This document shows positions 11,801 through 21,985 of a stretch of DNA of 64,000 nt, piece after piece (the first letter of the stretch is position 1; each line of letters begins with the position of its first letter). The translations under genes were made by a program, and so were the position numbers. Under the pieces are notes generated by a model. It ran no database searches. It was not told the DNA's origin and saw only the letters and a list, made by a program, of their open reading frames with translations. Origin of the DNA: Caulochytrium protostelioides (Eukaryota; Chytridiomycota; Caulochytriomycetes; Caulochytriales; Caulochytriaceae); NCBI GenBank assembly GCA_003615045.1, contig ML014151.1:62001-126000 (forward strand), given 5' to 3'.

Positions 11801-14800
11801 TGCTGTTGCCGTCGCTGCTGAACACGCTCGAAACGCTGTTTGCCGCAAGCTACACGACCGTCGTCAATCTTGCCGTGCTGGTCACCAACATGGAGAACAC
11901 GGCCATGTGCCGTCTCGTCGTCGCGCTGCTCCGCCTGCTGGCCGCCTCCCCGGTCTTCCAGAAAGTCAACAGCCAGGGCGTGACGCGGATGGCCGTCATC
12001 CTCAGCGCGGCGCCCGAGGCGCCCGCAATCCTCGCCGGCTTCGCGCGCTTGCTCGAGCGGCCGGACGGCGACGGCGCGCATGACGGCGCAAGCGCCGCTG
12101 ATGCGCTTGGCTACTCGGGTGACGCGGACGCCGCCACCATGACGGGCATCCACCCGTCGGGCCTCGGCACCTCGCTGCGCACTGCCATCTGTGACTTCCT
12201 GCTCGAGAGCCTCACCGCCAACGAGCAGGACGGCACCGTCGCGCACTTCCTGCTGGGCTTCGATGTGACTCCGGGCTACACGAAGCGCTCGATCCCGCTG
12301 CGCGACACCCGTCTCAAGACGTGCTTCCGCACCCTTATTGACGGCGTCATTCGTGCGCCGACGACGGTGGCTTCGGCCTCGGCACCAGCCTCGGCACCGG
12401 GCCACGCGTTCGACGATTCGACGTTCGGCGCGTATGATGCGAGCGGGATGGCGTCGCACGCCATGATGGCCGAGGCGGATCCGTTTGCCAGCGACGCCGC
12501 CGACCGCCTGCCAGCCGCTCACCTCGCCATGCCCGCGGCCCTGACGGAGCGGTTCTGCCACATCCTGTATCTGCTGGCCACGTCGGCGCGGACGCACGAG
12601 CCGACCATCAAGTACCTGCGCGTGCAGGAAGATTTCTTTGCGCGGTGCTTGCTGCGCCTGCCGTTTGTGATGGACCGCGACCGCACGTGGACCGCCCTGC
12701 TGCAGCACCGCACGGCCGCGGACGGCCGCGACGAGAGCGGGCACCCCGGCGTCCCCGACGCCGTGATCGCCCAGGCCAATATCGAGGCCTGCCTGCTGAA
12801 CCAGCAGGCCTGGCTCATCAAGATGCTGTGCATGGAGGTGCACAGCGTCCGCGCGCGCGGCCCGCACACGCATCTGCACCGCTTGCTCGAGACCCTGTAC
12901 ATCAACGTGCATGCGCGTCCGCACGTCGAGCAGCCGCTCGTGCGCATCCTCGAGCTCGTGAACGCGATGAGTCTCGAAGACCTGCCGGAGCAGTCGTTCC
13001 CGCCCGTTATGGCGGACCTGGCCCAGGCGGTCCATCTGGCCTACTTTGTCACCGAGGCGCCGACGGGCGCCCCACAGGTCGATCTGCGGGCGATCCACAC
13101 GCAGCTGATGGCGCTCGTGGCGCAATCGCTCATTCCAACGAACGACGATGACGCCGTCGATGTCGCCGAGTGGACCGCGCACATCCCCGCGTTCATGACG
13201 CTGCTGCTGTGCCGCAACGTCCAGCAGAACATGCTCCACGCGCGCCGCCACTTCGTCCAGGCTGTCATGCAGCTCGTCGCCGTCACGGCGCCCGAGTACC
13301 TGGCCTCGGCGCGGTTCGACAAGGGCCCCCACCGCATCAAGGTGCTCGTGGACATCCTGAGCACGCTGGTCTCCCAGCTCACGGCGCGCCAGACGGGCGG
13401 CCATAGCCTCGCGTCCCAGATCGACGAGTTCACCAACACGATTCTCACCCTCACGGCGCTGCTCCGCCAAGAGCTGCTCTCGACCTCGCCGACCTTGTCC
13501 CGACGCGACGCCGACGCGAGCCACCACCCCGATAGCGCGCGCCACGGCGCGAGCGCCACGGCTAACGCCGCCACGGCGCGCCTGGCGCTGTCCGCGTCCA
13601 CGCCCGCCGCGTCCACATCGGCCGCCGGTGCCGCTGGCACCAGCAGCGGCAGCGGCGCACTCGTGTCGTGGGCGATCCTCGAGACGATGGTCGGCGACCT
13701 GCTCGAGACGCTGAGCACGACGAAGCTCACGGCCGCCGCGCGCTGCAACGTCTACATCAGCCTGCTGCACCTCGCCCAGATCGGCGGCCTCGGGCGGGAC
13801 GTCCGCGTGGCGCAGGCCTGGAACAGCGTTGTCCACCCGCACGTCATCGAGCGGATCGTCGGCGACACGGCGCACACGACCGACGGCCTCAAGTGCGTCG
13901 CCTTCTCGCTGCTGACCGTGCTGGCCGTGCTGCCCAAGACGATGGCGTACCTCGGCGAGCAGGGCTTTGTCAAGTACATGCTGAGCACGCTCGTCAACGA
14001 GGGCCCCGCCATGCAGAAGCGCATGGCGGCCGCCCTCGCCGCGCAGCATGGTCATCCGTCCGCGGCCGCTGCGAGTGCCACGAGCATGATGAATCTCCTC
14101 TGCGTCTATGACATCAAGATGCAGCTCTTTCTCCAGATCGCCGAGACCTCGGGCGGCCGCCGCATGCTCGCCGATTCGCGCCTCTTCGAGACGCTGACCG
14201 ACTGCACGTTCCTCTGGCAGACCTCCAGCGAGTACCTGTGCTACTGGTCGGCCGCGAGCAAGCCGCACCACGCGGGGCTCCCGCACGCGGGGCTTCCGCA
14301 CGGCGGCAGCACCGGCGGCCACGGCGGTGTCGGCGGCGTCGGCAGCCATGGCAATGGCGGCGGCGGAAGCGGCGGCGGCGGCGCGAGTGGGATGCCCTCG
14401 CTGCATGCGCTGGACGCGCTGCCCGTGACGGAGCAGTACCACAACCTGCTGATGCCGGCGCTCAGCCTCATCGCGCACGCGCTTGCCGGCGCGCCGCTCC
14501 TCGGCTCGCAGCAAGGCGCCCTCATCCAGAGCTGCCTGCAGTTCATCGGCGTCCACAAGGCCTTCTTCCTCACGATTCTGCAGGACCGCTTGCCGAACCG
14601 CAAGGTGACGCTGCCCGGGCTGACGAAGCTGGTCGAGGTCACGCGGATCTTCAAGATCCTGTCGAGTCACACGACGGCGCGGCGGCACCCGCTGCTCTGC
14701 GACGACGGCGAGTCGACCCTGCGCACCGCGCTGGTGCGTCTCCTGCCCAAGTATGGCCGGCTCGAGAAGTGGCTCGCGCAGCTGGAGGCCGTCGACCCGT

Positions 14801-15891
14801 ACGACCTCGACCTCCAGAGCATGACCGTGTCCGGGCTGGACCAAGCCCGCCTGCCGACGGTCTTTGAGTTCAAGGCGAGCAAGCTCGTCGACGAGGTGCT
14901 GCGCCATGTGCTCGCGTTCGTGACCCACATCACGAGCCCGGGTCCCATCTTTTCGTCGGCGCGGACGCGTCCGCCGGCCGGGGGTCTGGGCGGGATGGTC
15001 GCGCACCGACTCGGCAGCGCCAGTGCGGCGGGGGCGGGGGCGGCCGACATGGCGTCGCCCGCCGGCGGCGGCCTCGTGGCGACGGCGTTGGTATACCTGC
15101 CGATGCTGCCGACGAAAGAGCAGGAGCTGCTGGCGCAGTCGGAGCCGACCCTCGGCCTCGCGATCGATCTGTTGCGGACCACAGCCAACACGCTGTTTGC
15201 GACGCTCGACACGCTCAACCAGATCACGTTCAAGCTGGAGCGCGGCGCGGGCGCGCTCACGATGGAGCACCTGCAAGAGCTGCTCGGCACGCACCTGCAG
15301 ACCGCGACGCAGGTCGCGTCGCTCGACACGACCGACAAGCAGGCCCTGATGCTCGACGAGCTGGCGCGCGCCCGCGCCGTCTCGCGTCAGGACGCCCGCC
15401 ACGCCATCAATACCCTCGAGCACCTCTTGCTCCACGTCGCGCGCCACCTCGCCCACCTGCTGCGCGATGCGGGCCCCGGCGCCGCGTTCGACGGCCACGC
15501 CGGCTACGCGGACCACGCGCCCACGAGCGCCCACGGCGGGCTCGCCGGGTACGCCGGCATGCTGGCCGACGCCGCGGGCACCAGCGCGGACGCGAGCGCC
15601 GGAGGCGGCGCCGGCGGCGCCGGCATGATGAGCCCCGCGGCGCTGCGCCAGCAGCTCCAGCTGCAGCTCGGGCCGGTCCTGCAGCGCGTGGCATCGCTGC
15701 CCGAGACCGAGATCGGGGGCGACGGCGCGGCCGGCCACGCCGCGACCGCCTCGCCGGCGCCGGGCACCGCCGGGTCGCGCTCGGCGGCGGCGGCGGCGGC
15801 ATCGACCGCCGCCACGGCCGGGCCGCTGTCGTGCACGCTGGTCCACGTGCTCGTCCGCCACATCTCGGACGCGCTCCTGGTCGACGTCTAA
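8836..15891 (+). CDS. Nuclear pore inner-ring nucleoporin, Nup192/Nup205 family
   Basis: 2351 residues, single exon. Nup192/Nup205 is a large alpha-helical solenoid that scaffolds the inner ring of the nuclear pore complex with Nup93/Nic96. The start at 8836 is in a CACCATGG context and is followed by MEDPYHWQRYEPL. Family-like segments include the acidic stretch and DLLVWFILLFKDAPEP (about 490-510), SAFSWSTFFQSLHDY (about 560) and the LELKADLFATIAAF helix pair (about 665). Leu/Ala-rich helical repeats run almost to the end. Two low-complexity insertions (Gly/His-rich near 1810-1855, Ala/Gly-rich near 2235-2280) and Ala/Ser linkers make it longer than yeast Nup192 (about 1680) and human NUP205 (about 2010). 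A long open frame on the opposite strand is a composition artefact. Confidence 0.9.
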   Translation: MEDPYHWQRYEPLSNLIAALRRSDAPRLLRALQTEHAALVAVLQTVLAQPPPSAASKQRVDSGVLTFPGGATLKLDATAQQVTHLVATIAQLDEVHAAVLYQLARETVAERDASPMQLLAAALDLRHRHRLERLALLMDVLQGVTDPLAPEDGRHDLRRVLDDVLTQPVAQASGPPTSFVAQLLQTMAALQQEQEQLQTEPALAPWRQAEPQLVARTRDQLRRERTEVEQLLFVTCTTATLPPDDIVRVLQQCQQLVFRYGVLPQYHVLMALLAQFQHAWREDAFEPLTDADWIRRVSRLIDQPAPWASEAVRAVVLLHWAMFLHYGHALEPRTRITQVHERLATYLETSLSHVFSQPVFATLIQGTLPFMKRTDLPFTAKITQAAADVPVEDPDNRNAYSEDEERKLEGIHEQRQRQCRENVREDGAIWALVTEMLRVSALSMLAIIRIGGLRLLKELDEDATAVAAASAATPYTSFRGGYAAGPSNYYDLLVWFILLFKDAPEPVLLDVWNHHEWFIQCGTSLYEPDLMTVHLHLIAVLANGPQCAKYASRLMETNSAFSWSTFFQSLHDYQRDGSAAAAAQAHAHAYSLAVDMDPRRGSGGGSSDMAAARPWSFPLEDLPLMKAFLALLRTCVTADATCRVALFENTTYAPVHNLFALATTQVPLELKADLFATIAAFATPFRGDALHHKTPAVAALVWGYLEQAELLVFVPRSRRHQVHAGPHGAVSASSDAAGPAATDFQLMTVASHGLACDLNEVESAYGVYPETLAVLNLLATLLQSDHAQLRHTMRHLGSKTREPGLRPYLAWIVDHIFLKLTVRPFVDDMDRYRMLDVCLTIFDRCLELFARDVLAFVSSGMALMDAAAPAAAHPQGEAAMDMDDDSSRGAAAGMDASVHEELMALGLHPGFEIACRLLTGSKFKTTLFSILDIPVAALTGERDDATGPLAEKCVNRALSICHRMILIQKPLLDVVAPQMALDAAFARRVLLPSLLNTLETLFAASYTTVVNLAVLVTNMENTAMCRLVVALLRLLAASPVFQKVNSQGVTRMAVILSAAPEAPAILAGFARLLERPDGDGAHDGASAADALGYSGDADAATMTGIHPSGLGTSLRTAICDFLLESLTANEQDGTVAHFLLGFDVTPGYTKRSIPLRDTRLKTCFRTLIDGVIRAPTTVASASAPASAPGHAFDDSTFGAYDASGMASHAMMAEADPFASDAADRLPAAHLAMPAALTERFCHILYLLATSARTHEPTIKYLRVQEDFFARCLLRLPFVMDRDRTWTALLQHRTAADGRDESGHPGVPDAVIAQANIEACLLNQQAWLIKMLCMEVHSVRARGPHTHLHRLLETLYINVHARPHVEQPLVRILELVNAMSLEDLPEQSFPPVMADLAQAVHLAYFVTEAPTGAPQVDLRAIHTQLMALVAQSLIPTNDDDAVDVAEWTAHIPAFMTLLLCRNVQQNMLHARRHFVQAVMQLVAVTAPEYLASARFDKGPHRIKVLVDILSTLVSQLTARQTGGHSLASQIDEFTNTILTLTALLRQELLSTSPTLSRRDADASHHPDSARHGASATANAATARLALSASTPAASTSAAGAAGTSSGSGALVSWAILETMVGDLLETLSTTKLTAAARCNVYISLLHLAQIGGLGRDVRVAQAWNSVVHPHVIERIVGDTAHTTDGLKCVAFSLLTVLAVLPKTMAYLGEQGFVKYMLSTLVNEGPAMQKRMAAALAAQHGHPSAAAASATSMMNLLCVYDIKMQLFLQIAETSGGRRMLADSRLFETLTDCTFLWQTSSEYLCYWSAASKPHHAGLPHAGLPHGGSTGGHGGVGGVGSHGNGGGGSGGGGASGMPSLHALDALPVTEQYHNLLMPALSLIAHALAGAPLLGSQQGALIQSCLQFIGVHKAFFLTILQDRLPNRKVTLPGLTKLVEVTRIFKILSSHTTARRHPLLCDDGESTLRTALVRLLPKYGRLEKWLAQLEAVDPYDLDLQSMTVSGLDQARLPTVFEFKASKLVDEVLRHVLAFVTHITSPGPIFSSARTRPPAGGLGGMVAHRLGSASAAGAGAADMASPAGGGLVATALVYLPMLPTKEQELLAQSEPTLGLAIDLLRTTANTLFATLDTLNQITFKLERGAGALTMEHLQELLGTHLQTATQVASLDTTDKQALMLDELARARAVSRQDARHAINTLEHLLLHVARHLAHLLRDAGPGAAFDGHAGYADHAPTSAHGGLAGYAGMLADAAGTSADASAGGGAGGAGMMSPAALRQQLQLQLGPVLQRVASLPETEIGGDGAAGHAATASPAPGTAGSRSAAAAAASTAATAGPLSCTLVHVLVRHISDALLVDV

Positions 15892-16518
15892 GCCCCCCTG
15901 TGGCGGCTCAAGCGACCCGTTCTGATGCGATTTTTCTTTGCTTCTCGTGGTCGGGCGTTCGATCCTCAAGCTGTACATCACCAAAAAAACACCTATGGCG
16001 CTTCATGTTTCCCGCTTCCGCTTTCGAGAGGAGAAGCCGTCGATCCCGCCGCGCTTGGAGGGTAAGCCGCGCGTCGCGTCGCGTGAGGTCGGGCTGCACG
16101 GAAGCCCTCATCGACGATCGCAGGCCATGCGGCGGTCCGCCGCCGGCGTCATGGCCGTGGCCCGCCTCCGAGCAGCGCCTCCGAGCAGCGCCTCGGGTCG
16201 GACGGACGCGCCGTCGTGCGGCGCAGGCACCCCGGATGGGTCCGTGCGAGGCCGGCGCGCGCGGCCTCTGGCGGCGATGCCTGCCGCACGCTTCAACCGC
16301 ACGCAGGACCCATGGCCGGGCGCTGCTTCTGACAAGCCAGCGGCCCGCAACGTCATCAGCGGCGGCGGCGGGGTTCCGGCGGCCCGGCGCGTCTCTCCCT
16401 CGCGCGACGTTGCGGCTTGTCGGCCACCCTGGGCCGTGGCAGGCCCGCGCGCGCCCTCGCTGGCGCCGCCGCTCGGGTGAAGTCGAAGCGTCCGTATGCT
16501 CCGCATCAGGGCTTGCTT

Positions 16519-16675
16519 GCTGATGCTGCTGATGCCGCCGCCGCTGCCGCCGCCGCTGCCGCCGCCGCTGATGCCGCCGCCGCCGCTGATGCTGCCGCCG
16601 CCGCTGATGCCGCCGCCGAGGCCCATGCCCATGCCCATGCCCATGCCACCGCTCATGCTCATGCCTATGCCCATG
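16519..16675. repeat. Triplet/hexamer low-complexity block (CCGCCGCTGATG and CCCATG units)
   Basis: Imperfect 12-15 bp units of CCGCCG/CTGATG pass into CCCATG hexamers. Read on the minus strand it would encode Gly-Ile/Ser-rich then Gly-Met repeats, on the plus strand Ala/His repeats. No reading is supported as a gene. Confidence 0.8.
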
Positions 16676-17315
16676 CGGTGGACGGGCGGCGACCCGGCCT
16701 CGCGGGCGGCCCTCACGCCGGCGGCCAGGAGACGCGCGCGTCGCCCCGCGAGGCCGCGACCCCCCGCGACAGCCCCTCGCCGCCTGGGCCGTCCTGGCCG
16801 CCCGCGAAGCCGTGGCCGCGGCGCGACGGTCACCGGACCCGCGGCGCCCAGGCTCCGCCGCCAGGACCGCCAGGCCGACGCGACCGCGGCCGGCGACACG
16901 GGGCCGCACGCGCGCCGCCGCGGTCGCGCGTGGGCCGCCCCTGGCGGCGCTGCGCCGGGGAGCGCGACGCGACGCGACGCGCCGCAGGACGGCGCGGGCG
17001 GCCGGGCCAGCGGCCGCGGGGATCCGTGGCCGGGGGGCGGCCGCCTGCCCGTGGCAGCGCCGGAGCGGGAGGCCTCCCGACGCGCGCCGCAGGCGCGACG
17101 GCTGTCGGGCCGCCCGCGGTCCCGCTAGGGGAGCCCCTGCGCGCAGGGTCGCGTCGACGCGCCCAGGGCCTGGTCCCGCCGGCGCCGGCGCCGGCGCCTG
17201 CGCTGCCACGGCCGCGGCCGCTGCCATCGCCGTCGGCCGTGGCCGTGGGCGCGTCGCCGTCAGCCGCGGCCGCCGTCTCGGTGCATCGGCCGCGCAGGCT
17301 CGCTGACGGGCCCAA

Positions 17316-17349
17316 CGGACGGACGGACGGACGGACGGACGGACGGACG
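17316..17349. repeat. (GGAC)n microsatellite
   Basis: About eight uninterrupted tetranucleotide units. Confidence 0.9.
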
Positions 17350-17483
17350 CGGCGAGAGGCGCACGGCGGCGGCGACGGCGGCGACGGCGGCCGTCAGAGT
17401 ATACTCGCCTCCCGAGGGCCGCCACGCAGGCGCCGCGGCATGCGAGCACGACGCGCGCCGAATGGGCGTGCCGCGCCCGTCAA

Positions 17484-17484
<1 letters not shown>

Positions 17485-17516
<32 letters not shown>

Positions 17517-17545
17517 CAGCCAACCATCCAGCTAGCCAGCCGGCC
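17485..17545. repeat. (CAGC)n microsatellite
   Basis: CAGC/CAGT tetramers with minor interruptions. It lies about 500 bp upstream of the Stm1-like start. Confidence 0.85.
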
Positions 17546-18051
17546 GGCGGATAGACGACCCCCGGGACCCGCGACCCCGGGAGGTCCACGACCCTGGGAG
17601 GACCACGACCCCGCTCCTCGGCAAGCGAGGGAGAGCGAGGGCGAGGGGACCGCAGGGCAAGCCGTGCGATGCCCGCCCAAGGCCCTTGGCGCGTTCGATG
17701 CACGCACCGGGTTCCCCCCACCTCCGAGCCGCCGTCTCGCTCCTGCTCCTGCTCCTGCTCCTCCCGGCCCGCGTCACGTTCGTTCTTGGCGCGAGCTCGC
17801 CGTCGCCCGCGCGTGCACATGTTGAGAGGCCGCGTGACGGAACCGACGGGTCGCGGTCGGGTCAGCCCGAGACGGCGTCGGCTGCTCGCGTGCTCAGGCT
17901 CGCGTATGCCCATGCTCGTTGCTGCTCGCGTCGTTCGTCCTTGACGTGTCGCGTCCGTTGTGCCCCCTCCTGCTCCCTTTATACTTCATACCACCACCCC
18001 CCACCCCCACCCCCTTTTCCCGTTTCCTCGACCCCGTCTCTCTGTTTCACC

Positions 18052-19023
18052 ATGGCCACCTTCTCTAACTCTTTCGCCCTCCTTGACGAGGAGAACGCGG
18101 CCGCCGCCAAGGCCGCCGCCGGCGCCCCCAAGAAGGCCGCCGCCAAGGCCGCCGCTGCCGCCCCGGCCAAGACGGTCCCGGGTGCCGCCAAGGCCGCGCC
18201 CCGCGATGAGAAGCCCGCCGGCAAGGCCGTCGGCCGCGACGGCCGCACCAACCGTGGCGACGCGCGTCCCGAGACGCGTGGCGAGACCGAAGTCACCGTG
18301 CGCGAGCGCTCGGCCCAGGACTTCGCCGCCAAGCACACGCGCGCGCCGCGCAACGTCACCCGCGGCCAGCGCGAGCAGGACCGCCACTCGCGCACGGGTC
18401 TGACCGACACGACCAAGAAGGAGCAGGTCGGCAAGGGCTCGTGGGGCAAGCCCGGCGCCGAGGCCGAGGCCGGCCTCGAGGGCGTTCCCCAGACCCCCGT
18501 CGAGGAGGAGCTCGTCGAGGAGACCGCCGAGGAGGCCGCCGCCCGCGAGGCCCGCGAGGCCGCCGCCAAGCTGATGACCCTGGACGCGTACCTCGCCCAG
18601 CAGCCCAAGGCCCAGCCCAAGGCCGTCCGCAAGGCCAACGAGGACGCGCCCACCGTCGCGTCCAAGGTCTTCACCAAGCCCAAGGCCGAGGACAAGTACG
18701 GCGCCGTCGCGCGCGGCCCGGCCTCGGCCCGCGCGCCCGCCAAGGTCTCCAACCAGCGCGAGAACCGCCCCGAGACGCTCGCCGTCGCCTTCTCCTTCAA
18801 CGACGCCTCGGGCCCCGAGACCGAGCGCCGCGGCCCGCCGCGTGGCGGTCCCGCCGGCGCCAGGCGGGGCGCTCCCCGCGGCGACGGCGCCTTCCGCGGC
18901 GCCGCCCGCGGCGGTGCCCGCCCGGCCTCCGGCGCCCCGCGCGCGCCTCGCGCCGACGCCGCCGCCGCCGCGCCCAAGAAGCCCACCGACGCCGACTTTC
19001 CCTCGCTCGGCTCCAAGGCCTAA
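18052..19023 (+). CDS. Stm1/SERBP1-family ribosome-associated, RNA-binding protein
   Basis: 323 residues, single exon. Stm1 (SERBP1/HABP4 in animals) clamps inactive 80S ribosomes and binds RNA. The N-terminal FSNSFALLDEEN matches the family's opening segment and is followed by Ala/Lys-rich sequence. The central conserved block DRHSRTGLTDTTKK..GKGSWG is at about 110-132. A further acidic helix with LMTLDAYLAQ lies near 180-190. The C-terminal third is Arg/Gly-rich with RGG/RGA motifs, then DADFPSLGSKA. The CACCATGG start and near-exclusive C/G-ending codons suggest high expression. A few in-frame non-ATG codons extend upstream but lie in the pyrimidine-rich leader. Confidence 0.9.
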   Translation: MATFSNSFALLDEENAAAAKAAAGAPKKAAAKAAAAAPAKTVPGAAKAAPRDEKPAGKAVGRDGRTNRGDARPETRGETEVTVRERSAQDFAAKHTRAPRNVTRGQREQDRHSRTGLTDTTKKEQVGKGSWGKPGAEAEAGLEGVPQTPVEEELVEETAEEAAAREAREAAAKLMTLDAYLAQQPKAQPKAVRKANEDAPTVASKVFTKPKAEDKYGAVARGPASARAPAKVSNQRENRPETLAVAFSFNDASGPETERRGPPRGGPAGARRGAPRGDGAFRGAARGGARPASGAPRAPRADAAAAAPKKPTDADFPSLGSKA

Positions 19024-20125
19024 ACGCGCTCCGGCGCTGCTGCGCTGAGAGGCGGCGGCCGACGCTCCTGAACGCGCCGGAACCCGCCGCGGGGCGACCC
19101 CCCCGGGTCAGGGTGCGCTGGCGCTGGCCGGGGACGGCCCCTCGTGCCGCGGCCGCGTGCGCAGGGACGTCCTTGGGCCGGAGCGGCGGACGCCGAGGCG
19201 GGTGGGCATGGGGAGCCAGGCCGGCTCGCTTGCGCGCTGGCACTCGACGCTGACGCCTGTCGCAGCCCTGCCGCATGGCGTGCGGCGGCGTGCTCCGTCG
19301 CCGCGGCCGCCGCGTCGCTTCTCGGCGATCGCGGGCGGCAACGCCCCGGTGCTCATCCTCACGGCCACCTCTCCCTCGAACCCCCACGCACGCTGTCCAT
19401 CCTGTCTTTCTCTCGCTCTCCTTCTCTCTCTCTCTCTCTCCGATGCTCAATCCTCGATTTTCCTGTTGCCCTTCTGCTTCCTTTTACATATCACATCGTT
19501 GCTTGCTTGGCCTCGCTCGCTGTTTTCTCATCGTCGGGTGGCAAACGGCCCTGGTGGAGGGGAGGGAGACGGGGGTGTTCCGCCGGGTTCCCGAGTCGAA
19601 GCATAATCCCGCCGTCGGGGCGCGATCGGGTCGGCGCCGACGCTTTAGCGGGACAAGGACGTAGCAGCGCGCCGGCCATGCGTTCCGGCTCTACTGTGCT
19701 CGGTTGCGTTGTGCGATGCTGCGTCGTGCGGTGCGCGTCCCAAGAGAAGGTCCCTGTCGAGCGTGGATTGGTCTCCGAAGCAGGGCCGCGGCACGGCAAA
19801 TCGAGCCCCCTCGTCCGCATTCGATTCCGTCACTTCCGGACGACGGGGGATACCGGGCATGCCGTCGCACCTTTCCTCAACAATCAGTTTGCCTGTCTCC
19901 AACGTCATTCCCACCCAATCCCATCCTGGTTCGCATCAATGGTCGCTTGAGCTTTTGAGCAAAAGAAAGTTTATCGCTTTCAAAAGTGACAGTCAGCGCA
20001 TGTGACGTTGTATCGAGAAAAAAGAATGGTCGGGAGATGGGAGCGGAGCGAGGAGCAGACGTGCCTTTCTGTCGGATCATCGCGGACCAAGTGTGAAAGA
20101 GGCGTCGATGTCCTGGGATCGTCAC
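19024..20125. other. Convergent spacer between Stm1-like and acyl-CoA oxidase genes
   Basis: 1.1 kb holding the 3' ends of two converging genes. It has a polypyrimidine run with (TC)n at 19422-19440 and AT-richer sequence at 19950-20040. No gene or RNA is recognised. Confidence 0.45.
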
Positions 20126-21985
20126 TTAGAGCTTGGCATGCACGAGCTCGCCGAGGTTGTCCGCCTCGTTGTACTTGATCCAGTCGCGGGCGATCGGCGC
20201 ATGCAGCATCCACGGCTCGACGCCGAGCGCATCAATCAGCGTCATACTGTCGCGGCTCAGGGTGCGGATCGCCTCTGCGCGGGCCTGGCTCACCGCGAGC
20301 GCCTGCTTCGGGTCCAGCGCGAGGTGCGTCATGTAGAACGCGGCGTCGCGATGGATGGTCTCGAGGAGCCACACACGCAGCGTCAGCGTGAGCAGCGCGT
20401 GGGCCTTCGCCTGCTGCGCATCGGCGGCGAGCGAGGCGACGGCCGCCGCCGCGTGCTCCATGCAGAGACGCTCGCCGTGCGCGCGCGCAAGGCCCTGCAC
20501 GAGGTCGCTCTCGCGGTGCATCCACACATCGAACACGGCCTCCGGGTCCTTGGCCGCGCTCATGCGGTGCGCGAGCTCGGCCGCCATGACCTGCTCGCGG
20601 AAATGCAGCAGATTCTGCAGCGCGCCCAGGTCGTTCGCGTGGGTGAACGCGTTGCGCTTCACGTGCTGGTAGACGACGCGCTTGGCCGCGATCGCGGCCA
20701 GCAGCTCCTTGCTGACCTTCTGCATCAGGACCGAGTTGTCGCCCTCGGCAGTCATGCCCGCGTGGGCAAAGCCGATGTTGAGGCCGAACAGATTCGCCGA
20801 GAGGTAGCCCTGCCCGCCGCAGCGCTCGCGGCACGTGGTCGCCGTGTTCTCGAAGTTCCACGTCAGCAGCGGCTTAATGACGCAGCACAGACGGACGATT
20901 TCGTCGTGCGAATGCGCGGCTTTGTTCGCCCAGCGCTGCTTGATCGCATTGAAGCCGAGATTGAGCACGACGGTACGCGCGAGCAGCGGCACAAGCGCGT
21001 TCTGCTGCAGCTGGTAGTCCATGATGGGTGTGTCGGCCTTGCCCGTGGGACCGACCGAGCGCCGCGACGCCGCATAGCGGAACGTGATGGCCAGCACTTT
21101 TTTGGTCGCGCCGAGGCACATGCTCGCGATGCAGAGCCGCCCCGCGAGCAGCTGATCGGCGACGGTGAGGAAGCGCGCACGGCGCGCCGTGATCGACGAG
21201 GTATAGTTGCCGTCGGCGTCCACGTCCGCATAGCGGTTGAGGATGTTCTCGGCGGGCACGCGCACGTGGTGGAAGAGCAGCGCCGCGTTGTCGACGCCCT
21301 GGTTACCCATCTTGTGGCCCATCTCGCGCACCTCGACGCCGGGCAACACGGCCATCGTCTTGATGTCGCGGATCGGTACCAGGAAGACGTTGATGCCCTC
21401 ATGCTTGCCCTTGACGTACGTCTGGGCAAACACGACGCAGTACATGGCATGCAGGCCGCCGCTCGTGATCCAGTACTTCTGGGCGCCCGTCGTGGGTGTA
21501 TCAACGACCCACTCACGGGTCGCTTGGTCAAACGTGGCCGTCGTCTGCATTTCGATGGCCGTGTTGCCGAAGCTGAGCTCGGTGAGCCCGAAGCAGCCGA
21601 CGGCGTCCATGGAGTCGATGGCGTCGAGGTACTTCCGGTGCCGTTCGGTGCCGAGGTTGATCATGGTCCCGCCAAACAGATTGAATTGGACCGTCATCTT
21701 GGTCGTGTAGGACCCGTCGATCATGCCGGAGACCTCGTGGGCCGCGAGCACATTCGTCGGGTTGCGCTCGAAGTCATAGACCGAGATGAACTTGTTGCGC
21801 GCGACGGCGGTCAGCCGGTCCAGCGCGAGCTGGCGCTCCTCATCGAACGGAATGTTCAGCCGCGGCACAAACAGCGGGTCCTTGAGAAATGTCTTGTAGC
21901 GCTGGCGCGTCTCGCGGTTGTCGGGCTCGAGCAGCTTGTTGATCGCCTGGACCGCCGCAGGGTCCACCGGGTGGAAGACCGGCAT
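20126..21985 (-). CDS. Peroxisomal acyl-CoA oxidase
   Basis: 619 residues. It oxidises acyl-CoA to trans-2-enoyl-CoA using FAD and O2, producing H2O2: the first step of peroxisomal beta-oxidation. The CFGLTE.SFGN substrate/FAD-binding block starts near 130, W-I-T-S-G and LVPIRD follow, [10 protein letters not shown] is near 383-392 and the [11 protein letters not shown] segment with the expected catalytic Glu is near 410-420. The C-terminus ends in AKL, a canonical PTS1 peroxisomal import signal. The first in-frame ATG (codon at 21983-21985) has a CACCATG context; frame continues upstream for 20 codons without an ATG. No intron is needed. The gene is divergent from the NTF2-like gene, with 1.36 kb between them. 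Confidence 0.96.
   Translation of the reverse strand: MPVFHPVDPAAVQAINKLLEPDNRETRQRYKTFLKDPLFVPRLNIPFDEERQLALDRLTAVARNKFISVYDFERNPTNVLAAHEVSGMIDGSYTTKMTVQFNLFGGTMINLGTERHRKYLDAIDSMDAVGCFGLTELSFGNTAIEMQTTATFDQATREWVVDTPTTGAQKYWITSGGLHAMYCVVFAQTYVKGKHEGINVFLVPIRDIKTMAVLPGVEVREMGHKMGNQGVDNAALLFHHVRVPAENILNRYADVDADGNYTSSITARRARFLTVADQLLAGRLCIASMCLGATKKVLAITFRYAASRRSVGPTGKADTPIMDYQLQQNALVPLLARTVVLNLGFNAIKQRWANKAAHSHDEIVRLCCVIKPLLTWNFENTATTCRERCGGQGYLSANLFGLNIGFAHAGMTAEGDNSVLMQKVSKELLAAIAAKRVVYQHVKRNAFTHANDLGALQNLLHFREQVMAAELAHRMSAAKDPEAVFDVWMHRESDLVQGLARAHGERLCMEHAAAAVASLAADAQQAKAHALLTLTLRVWLLETIHRDAAFYMTHLALDPKQALAVSQARAEAIRTLSRDSMTLIDALGVEPWMLHAPIARDWIKYNEADNLGELVHAKL

Larger units (their letters stand above)
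15892..18051. other. Extremely GC-rich low-complexity spacer
   Basis: 2.2 kb with no identifiable gene. It contains GCC/CTG/ATG-type triplet runs (16519-16675), a (GGAC)n run, a (CAGC)n run and extremely GC-rich DNA. Both strands carry long open frames of Ala/His/Arg/Pro or Gly/Met runs that follow the repeats and match nothing recognisable. The last 100 bases are pyrimidine-rich with TTTATACTTC, probably the Stm1 promoter and leader. Confidence 0.45.

Noticed and set aside
10360-15984. 1874-codon open frame on the minus strand
   Set aside because: It is exactly antisense to the Nup192/205 gene. C/G-ending codons of the real gene remove stops from the reverse frame, and the translation is Arg/Gln/Val-rich without domain features.
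16417-17535. Ala/His/Pro-rich open frame, and overlapping Gly/Met-rich frames on the minus strand (16108-16899)
   Set aside because: Both are dictated by tandem repeats and high GC; no signal, domain or composition supports one frame over the others.
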